Notes: generated from the letters alone by a model not told the origin. DNA of 64,000 nucleotides from Melioribacter roseus (GCA_020722005.1 DYLP01000004.1:36863-100862), one strand, 5' to 3'. Positions 1-8,916 are shown, numbered from the stretch's first letter. Translations and numbers: made by a program.

Positions 1-18
1 AGAGCATGAAGAAGTCTC

Positions 19-1035
19 CTATTTGTTTGAAGCCCAATAAATTCCACCTACAATATGCTTAATGAAATTTTGGTCGGTATAATGTTCTGGCAAATGTCCC
101 AGAGCAGTATACCATACCTTAAATTTGTTGATTTCTTTGCACCACGATACCGGGTGAAAATCTCCGTGTTTACCACCTTTATAAGAATTTTCGTCAACAG
201 TAATCAGTACATCCACATTTTCTGGCAAATTTTTCCAGTTATACCACTCGTCTTTCCAAACGAGCGTATCGGGTAAATGTTTTGTAGAAAGATGATTCTT
301 GTCTATAACTCTTATTACTGCATCCTGAATTTCGGGATGGTCTTCAAAACATGCTCCTATAAAATTGCAGTACCATTCCCAATCTTCCAAAGTAGCCGTA
401 GCGGAATGAATACCGACGAATCCCTTATCTGTTTTCGAAAATTCAATCAACGCTTTCTTACCTTTCTCATCAAGTATATTTCCGGATGTATTCAGAAAAA
501 CCAGAAGATCGTAATTTCTAAGATTATCCAGATTGATGTCGGTCGAGTCATCTGTACAATCAATCTTGAATTTGTAATTTTCAGACAGCTTGCAAAACAT
601 ATCGATTGCTGTTTTAGTGGATTCGTGTACATAATCAGAAGCTTTGTAGAAAATCAACATTCTAATCGTTTCCGGTTCCATCGATTTTTCGTTAATTTTG
701 TAATTGACATTCCACTTGATCCATCTGGCAACTTTATTGCCATCTTCTCTGATGGGAAGAAATTTCAATTGAGTCGAATAATTTATCGCCGCAGTATCAA
801 GAATCTTAAAGCCAGAAGATTTGATCAATTTTATATCGCTAACGCTGCCCGTTGTATCGACAAAAATCATTAAATCTACTTTGCCCTGAATATTATTCTC
901 CAAAGCTTCCATCGGATAATTTAATTCGACTGATTTCAAGAGGACGGGTTTTTCGAGTACCCTTTCCTTTTCCATACTACTAAAAAAAGAACAAGAATAA
1001 ATAAGGAAAGGAATAACAAAAAGTATTCCTTTCAT
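19..1035 (-). CDS. lipoprotein: TonB C-terminal-like domain fused to ThuA-like domain
   Basis: 338 aa. The N-terminus is a short hydrophobic signal ending in I-Y-S-C15, which fits a lipobox, so the protein is probably a periplasmic or outer-membrane lipoprotein. Residues ~30-114 resemble a TonB C-terminal/energy-transducer fold (YPMEALENNIQGKV, then FVDTTGSV). Residues ~124-335 resemble the ThuA (trehalose-utilisation, glutamine-amidotransferase-like) family, with motifs GFVGIHSATATLEDWEWY, HPVSW and VWYTALGHLPEHY. ThuA-like domains often occur in sugar-catabolism loci, but their chemistry is poorly defined. The start is ATG with GGAG upstream. It lies 27 bp after kduD and is probably the last gene of the kduI-kduD unit, which links it to unsaturated-uronate use. 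The fusion is unusual; the function is not known. Confidence 0.75.
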   Translation of the reverse strand: MKGILFVIPFLIYSCSFFSSMEKERVLEKPVLLKSVELNYPMEALENNIQGKVDLMIFVDTTGSVSDIKLIKSSGFKILDTAAINYSTQLKFLPIREDGNKVARWIKWNVNYKINEKSMEPETIRMLIFYKASDYVHESTKTAIDMFCKLSENYKFKIDCTDDSTDINLDNLRNYDLLVFLNTSGNILDEKGKKALIEFSKTDKGFVGIHSATATLEDWEWYCNFIGACFEDHPEIQDAVIRVIDKNHLSTKHLPDTLVWKDEWYNWKNLPENVDVLITVDENSYKGGKHGDFHPVSWCKEINKFKVWYTALGHLPEHYTDQNFIKHIVGGIYWASNK

Positions 1036-1062
1036 AATACCACTCCATTATTTATTTATAGC

Positions 1063-1824
1063 TTATCGAGCCATCCAACCACCGTCTACTACCAGTACTG
1101 TACCGTTGACGTAACTTGAAGCATCAGAGCAAAGAAAAACCATGGCGCCCATAAGGTCTTCCGGAACACCCCATCTGCCAGCTGGAATTCTGTCCTGAAT
1201 GGCTTTGTTTCTTACAGGATCTTCTCTGAGCGGACGAGTATTCTCAGTAGCTATGTAGCCGGGAGCTATTGCATTGACTGTAACGCCTTTCGAAGCCCAT
1301 TCATTAGCAAATGCCATTGTCAATTGTTTAACACCTCCTTTAGATGCGGCATAACCGGGTACTAATATACCACCCTGAAAAGACAAAAGCGAGGCAATAA
1401 AGACAATCTTGCCGTATCCTCGTTCGACCATATCTCTGCCAATTTCGCGCGTCAAAATAAATTGAGCCGAAAGATTGACTTCGATAACTTTGTCCCAGTA
1501 TTCGTCAGGATGCTCGGCTATCGGTTTGCGTAAAATTGTACCAGCATTATTTACGAGGATATCGATACGTGGGTAATCCTTTTTGACCTGTTCAATAAAA
1601 CCGTAGAGTGATTTTCTGTCAGAGAGATCACTTACATACGACTTGAAATTCCGTCCGGTAGCTTTTACAAGCTTTTCAGTTTCGGTAAAATCATCTACGT
1701 AAGAAACGCCGATAATGTCGGCTCCCGCTTCTGCCAGAGCTTGAGCGTATTTTTGACCAATTCCTTGATTCGAGCCGGTAATCAGCGCTGTCTTACCGTC
1801 GAGTTTGAATTTATCGAGAATCAT
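1063..1824 (-). CDS. kduD: 2-dehydro-3-deoxy-D-gluconate 5-dehydrogenase (KduD, SDR family)
   Basis: 253 aa, the usual KduD length. A classical short-chain dehydrogenase: TGSNQGIG cofactor motif at 16-23, NNAG at 92-95, catalytic Ser ~145, Tyr158 and Lys162 (YAASK), and C-terminal VNGTVLVVDGGW. It interconverts 2,5-diketo-3-deoxygluconate and 2-keto-3-deoxygluconate (KDG) with NAD(H), the step after KduI in breakdown of unsaturated uronates released by pectate or alginate-type lyases. The start ATG has a strong CGGAGGTG site. It sits 25 bp downstream of kduI in the same transcription unit. The product KDG would feed the kdgK/eda genes encoded ~6 kb away. The SDR family is certain; the substrate rests on the kduI neighbour and overall similarity. 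Confidence 0.9.
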   Translation of the reverse strand: MILDKFKLDGKTALITGSNQGIGQKYAQALAEAGADIIGVSYVDDFTETEKLVKATGRNFKSYVSDLSDRKSLYGFIEQVKKDYPRIDILVNNAGTILRKPIAEHPDEYWDKVIEVNLSAQFILTREIGRDMVERGYGKIVFIASLLSFQGGILVPGYAASKGGVKQLTMAFANEWASKGVTVNAIAPGYIATENTRPLREDPVRNKAIQDRIPAGRWGVPEDLMGAMVFLCSDASSYVNGTVLVVDGGWMAR

Positions 1825-1849
1825 AAGAGCACCTCCGTTTATTTATTTT

Positions 1850-2683
1850 TTATCTTAATTCTTTCATTGGAATGTGATCCATGTCGTCAAAGGCTTGATT
1901 TTCTCCTCCCATAGCCCAGATAAAAGAATAGCTTTTTGTTCCACAACCCGAGTGGAGAGACCAACTTGTTGACAAAACGGCCTGGCGGTCTCGAATTATC
2001 AAATGTCTCGTTTCTTTCGGATCTCCGATCAAATGAACCACAAAATCGTCCTCACTTAAATTAAAATACATATAAACTTCCGACCGTCTTTGATGAGTAT
2101 GAGCCGGCATTGTATTCCAGACGCATCCCTCTTCAAGCTCTGTTAGCCCCATTGCCAATTGGCATGTTGGTAATATTTCCGGTAGAATGTATTGATGGAT
2201 TGTTCTCTTATTCGACGATTCGACCGACCCAAGTTTTCTGTGAATAGCATCTTCATATTTGATGTGTCTGGAAGGATATTCCATATGCGCAGGATAGCTA
2301 ACGAAATAAAATTCAGCGGGATTATCTGGATTATCGCTCAAAAATTTAACTTCTTTGGTGCCTCGACCGATATAAAGAGCGTCCCTGAAGTTCATTGGAA
2401 ATTCGGTGCCGTCAAGTATTATCTTTCCTTTATTACCGATATTTAATACCCCGACTTCTCTCCTTTCGCAAAAAAATTCAGCCGCCATTTCTTTTTTTGA
2501 TGCTGTCAAGGCAAGGTCTTTCCCGGCAGGTACAGCAGAACCTGTAATTGATCTGTCGATGTCGGAATAGACCATTGAGATTTCATTTTTAACAAAAAGG
2601 CTCTCGATCAAAAATGACTGACGGAGTTCGTCGGTAGTCATTTTTTTAAAGCCGCTTTTATCGGGAGAATAACGTACTTCCAT
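1850..2683 (-). CDS. kduI: 5-dehydro-4-deoxy-D-glucuronate isomerase (KduI)
   Basis: 277 aa from the chosen start, matching the ~278 aa of known KduI. A longer frame opens at 2707, but the ATG at 2683 has GTGAGG about 5 nt upstream and gives the usual N-terminus (MEVRYSPDKSGFKKM). KduI is a cupin-fold zinc isomerase. The metal-ligand cluster HTHQRRSEVYMYFNL is visible, with a further His in SWSLHSGCGT. It converts 4-deoxy-L-threo-5-hexosulose uronate to 2,5-diketo-3-deoxygluconate in the cytoplasm. It is first in a kduI-kduD-ThuA unit, preceded by a TATAAT box and a palindromic operator. Confidence 0.92.
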   Translation of the reverse strand: MEVRYSPDKSGFKKMTTDELRQSFLIESLFVKNEISMVYSDIDRSITGSAVPAGKDLALTASKKEMAAEFFCERREVGVLNIGNKGKIILDGTEFPMNFRDALYIGRGTKEVKFLSDNPDNPAEFYFVSYPAHMEYPSRHIKYEDAIHRKLGSVESSNKRTIHQYILPEILPTCQLAMGLTELEEGCVWNTMPAHTHQRRSEVYMYFNLSEDDFVVHLIGDPKETRHLIIRDRQAVLSTSWSLHSGCGTKSYSFIWAMGGENQAFDDMDHIPMKELR

Positions 2684-2710
2684 CTTAACCTCACTATTAA
2701 TATTCAAATT

Positions 2711-2731
2711 AAACGTTTACTTTGTATTATA
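2711..2731 (-). promoter_or_regulatory. kduI promoter -10 box with overlapping LacI-type operator
   Basis: On the minus strand a perfect TATAAT (2726-2731) is followed 7 nt later by the palindrome AAACGTTT (2711-2718), which would lie at about +1 to +9. The -35 region is A/T-rich without a clear consensus. The centre CG and the AANCGNTT form are typical of LacI-family operators. The same -10/7 nt/AANCGNTT arrangement occurs at the exuT promoter at ~14,835-14,855. The regulator gene is not in the window. Confidence 0.5.
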
Positions 2732-2870
2732 AAAAATTTTAATCAGCCTAAAATATCACATTCATTATTACAGATAAAATTGACTAATCCTTTCAAGAGA
2801 ACTATACAAACAATTATTTATAACGACTTTATTAATCCTAATTAAATCATCAAGTCTTCATTCTTGCAAA

Positions 2871-2886
2871 TGGCAACCGGTTATCA
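2871..2886. promoter_or_regulatory. upstream palindromic operator candidate (AACCGGTT core)
   Basis: This 16-bp near-palindrome reads TGATAACCGGTTGCCA on the minus strand, with core AACCGGTT at 2875-2882. It fits the AANCGNTT pattern of the promoter-proximal site 164 bp away (centre to centre), so a looping arrangement is possible. It lies in the 315-bp region between tkt and kduI (2684-2998). That region otherwise holds the kduI promoter and the tkt terminator and no gene. Confidence 0.4.
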
Positions 2887-2960
2887 TTCAACTAATTTTT
2901 CGATAAAAAACTTTCGCCGTATCTAATCCCCCACGATGCCGAATTCATTTTATAATAACA

Positions 2961-2985
2961 AGAGCGGAGATAATTCCTCCGCTCT
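2961..2985 (-). terminator. rho-independent terminator after transketolase
   Basis: A perfect 9-bp stem (AGAGCGGAG / CTCCGCTCT) with a 7-nt loop lies 14 bp past the tkt stop on the minus strand. It is followed by a T/A-rich tract (TGTTATTATAAAAT). It separates the exuT-to-tkt unit from kduI-kduD. Confidence 0.75.
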
Positions 2986-2998
2986 AAATTCATTCAAA

Positions 2999-4996
2999 TT
3001 AACCGAGCCATTCTTTAATTTTTTCTGCAACCTGCGGACCGGTAAAGCCGAATTTCTCCGCAAGCGTTTTGTATGGTCCGGAAGCGCCGAATCTTTCCAT
3101 TCCAATTGTAAGAAGTTTTTGTCTGAATAAATCGCCCCATCCCATCATAGAAGCTGCCTCAATAACTACAAGAGGAACATCCTCAGGAATAATAGATTTT
3201 TTGAAGTCGTCGTTTTGTTTTATAAAAACTTCTTTAGAGGGAATAGAAACGACACGAACAGAATAATTTTCCGAGAGTAATTTAGCTGCTTCGACAGCAA
3301 CTGGAACTTCGGAACCACTAGCAGCAATGACTAATTCGGGTTTGTTATTTTTTTCTTTCATAACAACATAAGCGCCTTTGAGAACATCTTTAGGATTAAA
3401 GTCGGTGCTTCTTTCAAATGCTTCGATTTTCTGGCGTGTAAGAATAAGAGCAACAGGACCTTTCTTATGTTTTAGAGCAAATGACCATGCCATAGCGGTT
3501 TCGATTCCGTCGGCTGGTCTAATTACAGTAACATTCGGAATAGCCCGTAAAACAGAGAGATGTTCAACAGGTTGGTGAGTTGGTCCGTCTTCGCCAACAA
3601 AAATCGAATCGTGTGTAAATACATAAATTACTGGTATCTCCATTATAGCAGCCAGTCTGATTGTCGGGCGCATATAATCAGAGAATACGAAGAAAGTTGC
3701 ACCAAAAGGTCTGAATCCGCCGTAAAGTGACATACCGTTCAAAATTGCGCCCATGCCATGTTCACGAATTCCGAAATGGAAATTTTTTCCATCGAATTTT
3801 CCTGGTGCAACGTCGCTGTAATCTTTCATGTATGTATTTGTCGATGGAGAAAGATCGGCAGAACCTCCGACAAAATTAGGAACTAATTGAGCAATCTTTT
3901 GAATTACCTTACCAGATAGAGACCTAGTTGCAGCTGGCTCTTTCGGAACGGCATTAAGCAATTCTTCGTCTATGTTTTCGGGCAACCAATTTGTAATATA
4001 TTTATTAAACTCTTCAGCTTTATCGGGATTGTTCTTTTTCCATTCCTCGAAATTTTTTTGCCAGCTGTCGTATTCTTTTTTAAGTTCAGCTTTTCTTTCT
4101 TCAAACAATTTTTTTACTTCATCTGGTACAAAAAATTCTCTATCGGTAGGCCAACCCAAATTTTTCTTTGTTTCGAGCAATTCTTCAGCACCCAGAGGCG
4201 AACCATGTACATCAGCAGCGTCAACTTTGTTAGGACTTCCAAAACCGATATGCGATTTAGTAATGATGATTGTCGGTTTTTCGGTTTCTTGTTGAGCTTT
4301 TTTTATTGCATTACGTATTTCATCGTGATTATAAGCGTCTGCTTTCAATACCTGCCAACCATAGGACTCAAATCGTTTTTGAATATCTTCCGAGAAAGTT
4401 ATCGAAGTATTACCTTCAATTGTAATATGATTATCGTCGTAAAAATAGATGATATTTCCTAATTTTAGGTGCCCTGCAATTGAAGCAGCTTCGTGCGAAA
4501 TTCCTTCCATCAAATCGCCGTCGCTTACAATTGCATAGATAAAATGATTACCAAAGAGTTGATTTTTTCCGTCGTTGAAACGTGCAGCAGTCATTTTTGA
4601 AGCAATTGCCATACCGATACCGTTTCCAAATCCCTGTCCGAGCGGACCTGTCGTGGTTTCAATTCCAGGTAAAAGTCCATATTCTGGGTGACCTGCCGTC
4701 CGACTTCCCCATTGTCTGAATGATTTAAGTTCATCCAGTGTAATATTGTACCCACTCAGATATAATAAAGTATAAATGAGCATAGAACCGTGACCTGCGG
4801 ACAGTACAAAACGATCTCTATTATGCCATTTAGGATCGTCGGGATTGTGTTTTAGAAATTCGGTCCAAAGAATCATGGCTACGTCTGCCATTCCCATCGG
4901 CATTCCCGGATGGCCTGAATTTGCTTTCTGTACACCTTCGGCTGCCAGAATTCTAATGGTATTTGCCGCTAATTTCTTGACATCATTATTTTGCAT
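2999..4996 (-). CDS. tkt: transketolase
   Basis: 665 aa, full length for bacterial TktA. The thiamine-diphosphate region runs from SDGDLMEG (158-165) to YDDN (~186-189). The N-terminal GHPGMPMGMAD and the pyrimidine-binding part (FGIREHGMGA, THDSIFVGEDGPTHQP) are intact, as is the C-terminal transketolase domain. It transfers two-carbon ketol units in the non-oxidative pentose phosphate pathway. The start ATG has GGGGGAG 5 nt upstream. It follows gnd by 47 bp and is the last gene of the uronate unit. Its pairing with gnd suggests pentose-phosphate flux is co-induced with uronate catabolism. Confidence 0.95.
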   Translation of the reverse strand: MQNNDVKKLAANTIRILAAEGVQKANSGHPGMPMGMADVAMILWTEFLKHNPDDPKWHNRDRFVLSAGHGSMLIYTLLYLSGYNITLDELKSFRQWGSRTAGHPEYGLLPGIETTTGPLGQGFGNGIGMAIASKMTAARFNDGKNQLFGNHFIYAIVSDGDLMEGISHEAASIAGHLKLGNIIYFYDDNHITIEGNTSITFSEDIQKRFESYGWQVLKADAYNHDEIRNAIKKAQQETEKPTIIITKSHIGFGSPNKVDAADVHGSPLGAEELLETKKNLGWPTDREFFVPDEVKKLFEERKAELKKEYDSWQKNFEEWKKNNPDKAEEFNKYITNWLPENIDEELLNAVPKEPAATRSLSGKVIQKIAQLVPNFVGGSADLSPSTNTYMKDYSDVAPGKFDGKNFHFGIREHGMGAILNGMSLYGGFRPFGATFFVFSDYMRPTIRLAAIMEIPVIYVFTHDSIFVGEDGPTHQPVEHLSVLRAIPNVTVIRPADGIETAMAWSFALKHKKGPVALILTRQKIEAFERSTDFNPKDVLKGAYVVMKEKNNKPELVIAASGSEVPVAVEAAKLLSENYSVRVVSIPSKEVFIKQNDDFKKSIIPEDVPLVVIEAASMMGWGDLFRQKLLTIGMERFGASGPYKTLAEKFGFTGPQVAEKIKEWLG

Positions 4997-5043
4997 ATAA
5001 CTCCCCCAATTTGATTAAAAAGTAATCCGCAAATTTAATAAAT

Positions 5044-6495
5044 TCAGACATTATATGTAGTCGAAGATGTCGTTCCGCCATGTCCTGTCCAGTTTGTATG
5101 GAAAAATTCGCCTCTCGGTTTGTCGACACGTTCATAAGTGTGAGCTCCGAAGTAGTCTCTTTGAGCCTGTAACAGATTTGCAGGAAGTCTTTCCTGACGA
5201 TAGCCGTCGAAGAAATTCAAAGCGGTTGAAAGAGCCGGAACCCAGATTCCATTACTTATAGCAGTGGTTACTACTCTTCGCCACGATTCCTGCGAAGATT
5301 CCACTTTTTCTTTGAAGAATGGATCGAGTAGCAAATTTGAGAGCGAGGGATTTTTATCAAAAGCTTCTTTAATTTTTCCAAGGAACGCAGATCGAATAAT
5401 ACATCCGCCACGCCACATAAGTGCAATACCACCATAATTAAGTTTCCAGCCGAATTCTTTGGCAGCTTCGCGCATCAGCATGAAACCCTGTGCGTACGAA
5501 ATTAATTTTGAAGCATACAATGCATGTTTCAAATCATCAATAAATTGCTTCTTATCTCCTTCGAATTTGGGTTTAGGACCCGAAATAATTTTGGAAGCTT
5601 CGACACGTTCTTCTTTTAAAGCCGATAGCGAGCGAGCATAGACTGCCTCACCAATTAATGTAAGAGGTATCCCTGCTTCCATTGAGGCTATCACTGTCCA
5701 TTTCCCGGTTCCTTTTTGACCTGCGGCATCAAGAATCTTTTCCACAAGAGGCTGTTCGTCGGCATCTTTATAAGCGAGAATATCTCTAGTAATTTCGACC
5801 AGATAACTTTCGAGTTCGCCTTTGTTCCATTCTTTGAAAATTTGATGCATCTCTTCGTAAGGAAGACCCAACAAATCTTTCATAATCTGGTAAGTTTCGC
5901 AAATCAATTGCATGTCGCCGTATTCGATACCGTTATGAACCATTTTTACGAAATGACCTGCGCCGTTTTCTCCCACCCAATCGCAGCAAGGCGAACCGTC
6001 TTCAACTTTGGCTGCTATCGATTGGAATATCGGTTTGACATGTTCCCATGCTTTCGGTGAACCTCCGGGCATAATCGAAGGTCCTTTCAATGCACCTTCT
6101 TCACCACCAGAGACACCGGTACCGATAAATAATAATCCTTTTTCTTCAACGTATTTTGTTCTTCGGATAGTATCTTGAAAATTCGAATTGCCTCCGTCGA
6201 TAATAATGTCACCTTCTTCCATAAGAGGAATTAATGCTTCGATAAAATCATCGACCGGCTTCCCAGCTTTAACCATCAACATAACTTTACGCGGCTTTTT
6301 AAGATTTGCCACCAATTCTTCAAGCGAGTGAGAGCCGATTATATTTTTACCTTTAGCTCTCCCATTGATAAAGTTGTCCACTTTCGATGTGGTTCTGTTA
6401 TAAACGGCAACAGTAAAACCATGACATTCCATATTGAGGACGAGATTCTCGCCCATTACGGCAAGACCAATTAAACCAATATCTGCTTTACTCAT
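5044..6495 (-). CDS. gnd: 6-phosphogluconate dehydrogenase, decarboxylating
   Basis: 483 aa, the long (E. coli-like) form. NADP-binding GLAVMGEN at 10-17; substrate and catalytic residues GAGHFVKMVHNGIEYGD with Lys184, His187, Asn188 and Glu191; C-terminal dimer tail with RGEFFHTNWTGHGG. It oxidises 6-phosphogluconate to ribulose-5-phosphate and CO2. It is 15 bp downstream of the LarA homologue and 47 bp upstream of tkt. No glucose-6-phosphate dehydrogenase is nearby. Inside a uronate operon its 6-phosphogluconate may therefore come from gluconate rather than glucose-6-phosphate; this is an inference. Confidence 0.95.
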   Translation of the reverse strand: MSKADIGLIGLAVMGENLVLNMECHGFTVAVYNRTTSKVDNFINGRAKGKNIIGSHSLEELVANLKKPRKVMLMVKAGKPVDDFIEALIPLMEEGDIIIDGGNSNFQDTIRRTKYVEEKGLLFIGTGVSGGEEGALKGPSIMPGGSPKAWEHVKPIFQSIAAKVEDGSPCCDWVGENGAGHFVKMVHNGIEYGDMQLICETYQIMKDLLGLPYEEMHQIFKEWNKGELESYLVEITRDILAYKDADEQPLVEKILDAAGQKGTGKWTVIASMEAGIPLTLIGEAVYARSLSALKEERVEASKIISGPKPKFEGDKKQFIDDLKHALYASKLISYAQGFMLMREAAKEFGWKLNYGGIALMWRGGCIIRSAFLGKIKEAFDKNPSLSNLLLDPFFKEKVESSQESWRRVVTTAISNGIWVPALSTALNFFDGYRQERLPANLLQAQRDYFGAHTYERVDKPRGEFFHTNWTGHGGTTSSTTYNV

Positions 6496-6510
6496 TTTAT
6501 TTTTATCTCC

Positions 6511-7785
6511 TTAATTTTGAAATTTTCTTTTGTAAGCCCATAAACCGAGAGCGGGATTTGAAATGAAGAAAATCTGCTCTCCGTCTGGCAACGTATTAAA
6601 ACCGTCTATTAATTTTTCTGGATTATATTTCCTTAGCATTTCATTTAAATTACCGTATTTAAAATTGACACTTTCAATTTCTTCCTTAGATAAATTGCCG
6701 GGGCAGTATCTGATAGTAAAACGGTTTTCGGACGAACCGTGAATCAAATGAGCCGCAGCACTCAAATTTTCCTGAAGTTCTTTATTCTCATCTACAAATT
6801 TAAGAATTTCTGGAGTAGTTCTGTAACCATATTTTCTGATCAAACGGTCAATTTCTTTATCCTCACCAAACTCTTTAAGACCGGGAGCAAGAACAATCAG
6901 TTCACCCCCGTCAGCAATTGCCATTCTCGTTCTATAAATACTTTTATTGCCAAGCCATGTACTCTTAAATTCATGAGGGTCGAGATAAACCACTACTTTA
7001 TCGAGTGGAGTATCGAGCATTTCAAAGTTAACCTGCAATGATAAATCGGCAGATAGTTTGAAACATTCATAATCATCACCAATAAATAAGCCTTTCAAAA
7101 CAAGTTCATTTTTTTCATTTTTGCCGATAACCGTTAAAATATATACGATTGGTAAATCCTTCGCAAAATTTTCGGAAGCGTAATTTAGCACTCGCCGAAC
7201 GGGATTGTCGGCTCTGCCCATGATTCTTTCCATTCCGTAAGCTGCTCCCAGAAAGTGGCTTTTGTTTATTCCTTCCTCGCCACCAGTGCCTACGAAAATG
7301 TTTTTATTATAATTTGCCATTCCAATAACTTCATGAGGAACTACTTGCCCGACTGATAGGATCAAATCGAAATTGCCTTCAACCAGCAATTTGTTTACCT
7401 GAGCAGGCCAGGAATATTTTACGCTCCCTTCCGAAACATTATAAACATATTCTTCAGGTACAATTCCAAGTGTAACAAGATCTTCCCTCCAGCGGTGAGT
7501 GCGGAACAAATTCAACGGTATTTCTCCAAACATTGTTTTTATTTCATATTCACTCATTGGAGCATGAGTCCCCAGCGCCGGGAGAATATCAGTTAAGCGA
7601 TCACCGTAATATCTGTAGATATAATTAGTTAAGTCTCCTGCTTTAGAATGGAATCTCGTAAAGTCCGGTGGTATGGCAAGCACTTTCTTTCTTGAACCGA
7701 TTTTATCGAGTGCTTCATACAAATAGATTTTAGCTTGGTCCAAATTGATAACAGTATCTTTTGAACCGACTGCACAGTAAGTCAT
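6511..7785 (-). CDS. LarA-family nickel-dependent 2-hydroxyacid racemase/epimerase homologue
   Basis: 424 aa, DUF2088/LarA family. Residues equivalent to the lactate racemase active site can be placed by spacing: His74 (LGTHAP), His151 (VPHEV), Lys161 (NYNKN, +10 from His151 as in LarA His174-Lys184) and His177 (NKSHF, +16, as LarA His200). These bind or act with the nickel-pincer nucleotide cofactor. The usual GFSGG-type glycine stretch before the lysine is replaced by GMANYN, so the substrate pocket differs from lactate racemase. LarA relatives acting on sugar acids, including gluconate, are known. Position between kdgK and gnd makes an aldonate (mannonate/gluconate) 2-epimerase attractive, but this is unproven. 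No larB, larC or larE maturation genes are in the window. Confidence 0.8.
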   Translation of the reverse strand: MTYCAVGSKDTVINLDQAKIYLYEALDKIGSRKKVLAIPPDFTRFHSKAGDLTNYIYRYYGDRLTDILPALGTHAPMSEYEIKTMFGEIPLNLFRTHRWREDLVTLGIVPEEYVYNVSEGSVKYSWPAQVNKLLVEGNFDLILSVGQVVPHEVIGMANYNKNIFVGTGGEEGINKSHFLGAAYGMERIMGRADNPVRRVLNYASENFAKDLPIVYILTVIGKNEKNELVLKGLFIGDDYECFKLSADLSLQVNFEMLDTPLDKVVVYLDPHEFKSTWLGNKSIYRTRMAIADGGELIVLAPGLKEFGEDKEIDRLIRKYGYRTTPEILKFVDENKELQENLSAAAHLIHGSSENRFTIRYCPGNLSKEEIESVNFKYGNLNEMLRKYNPEKLIDGFNTLPDGEQIFFISNPALGLWAYKRKFQN

Positions 7786-7803
7786 AAATACCTCATAAAA
7801 AAA

Positions 7804-7823
7804 GCGGGCAAACAGTTGCCCGC
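7804..7823 (-). terminator. intrinsic terminator/attenuator between kdgK and larA-like gene
   Basis: A perfect 8-bp stem GCGGGCAA / TTGCCCGC with a 4-nt loop starts 10 bp after the kdgK stop on the minus strand. It is followed directly by seven Ts. Only ~18 nt separate it from the ATG of the next gene, and the next ribosome site (GAGG) immediately follows the T run. There is no room for a promoter between them, so partial read-through or a promoter inside kdgK must serve larA-gnd-tkt. Confidence 0.8.
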
Positions 7824-7833
7824 ATGATAAAAT

Positions 7834-8916
7834 TTAGCGTTGAATTCGTGCGGAACCACCTTTGGCAAAAGTCCGTACTTCTTCAATAGTTGCCATAGTG
7901 GTATCTCCGGGATAAGTGGTAAGCAGTGCGCCGTGAGCCCAGCCGAGTTTAACTGCTTGCTCCGGCTCTTCGCCATTCAAGAGTCCGTATATGAAACCCG
8001 ATGCAAATCCGTCTCCTCCTCCGACTCTGTCGTAAACGTCGAGCTGAGCCGTTGGAGCTTGATACGATTGACCGTTTATCCATGCCACAGCACTCCAACT
8101 GTGACGATTGGTTGAATGAACTTCTCGCAATGTAGTTGCAACTACTTTTACATCTGGAAATTTTTTGGTAACGTCTTGAATCATAGCAAGAAATACAGAA
8201 GGATCTAATTTCGACTTGGCGGTAACTTCCGGTCCAGGTATTCCCAAACCTTTTTGAAGGTCTTCTTCATTACCTACTAAAACGTCCACATGCTCAACTA
8301 TTCGTGAAATAACTTCAGCGGCTTTTTCTTCACCTCCCCAGATATTCCACAATTTAGCTCTGTAATTTAAGTCGAAACTTGTAATTGCCCCGGACTTTTT
8401 AGCGGCTTTCATTCCTTCAATGATAAGTTCACCGGTGGTTTCCGACAATGCGGCAAAAATTCCTCCGCTGTGAAACCATCTTACTCCTTTTCCAAAAATG
8501 GAGTCCCAATCAATGTCTCCTGGCTTCAGTAGCGCAGCAGCTTCATTGGAGCGATTATAAAATACTACTGGAGCTCGTGATCCGAATCCCCTGTCGCTAT
8601 ACACTGCAGCCATATTGGGACCGTTGACTCCGTTATGTTCGAATTCTTTATAAATTCCTTCGACACCCATTGCGCGGACACGTTCACGAATCAATTCGCC
8701 AATGGGATATTTTACCAGAGCCGTTACAATAGCAGTTTTCATACGAAAACAATCAGCCAGGTTGGCAGCCACATTGTATTCACCGCCGCTGACGTGTATT
8801 TTGCATTCAGTAGCTTTTCTAAAAGGAATAATTCCGGGATCGAGACGATGAACCAGAGCTCCCAGTGAAACAAAATCGTATTGTCCTTCTTTTTTAATGT
8901 TAAGTCCTGTACTCAT
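7834..8916 (-). CDS. kdgK: 2-keto-3-deoxygluconate kinase (PfkB family)
   Basis: 360 aa. The ribokinase/PfkB fold is shown by the C-terminal signature VGGGDGFASGFIYGLL with its catalytic Asp and anion-hole Gly residues, and by N-terminal SGGEYNVAANLA. The frame opens at a TTG (8940), but the ATG at 8916 has AGGGA 8 nt upstream and is the better start. It phosphorylates KDG to KDPG, the common product of the KduI/KduD branch and the mannonate-dehydratase branch. It lies 46 bp downstream of the fructuronate-reductase-like SDR. Sugar specificity is inferred from the neighbours (aldolase, kduD); a broader sugar-acid kinase role is possible. Confidence 0.85.
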   Translation of the reverse strand: MSTGLNIKKEGQYDFVSLGALVHRLDPGIIPFRKATECKIHVSGGEYNVAANLADCFRMKTAIVTALVKYPIGELIRERVRAMGVEGIYKEFEHNGVNGPNMAAVYSDRGFGSRAPVVFYNRSNEAAALLKPGDIDWDSIFGKGVRWFHSGGIFAALSETTGELIIEGMKAAKKSGAITSFDLNYRAKLWNIWGGEEKAAEVISRIVEHVDVLVGNEEDLQKGLGIPGPEVTAKSKLDPSVFLAMIQDVTKKFPDVKVVATTLREVHSTNRHSWSAVAWINGQSYQAPTAQLDVYDRVGGGDGFASGFIYGLLNGEEPEQAVKLGWAHGALLTTYPGDTTMATIEEVRTFAKGGSARIQR

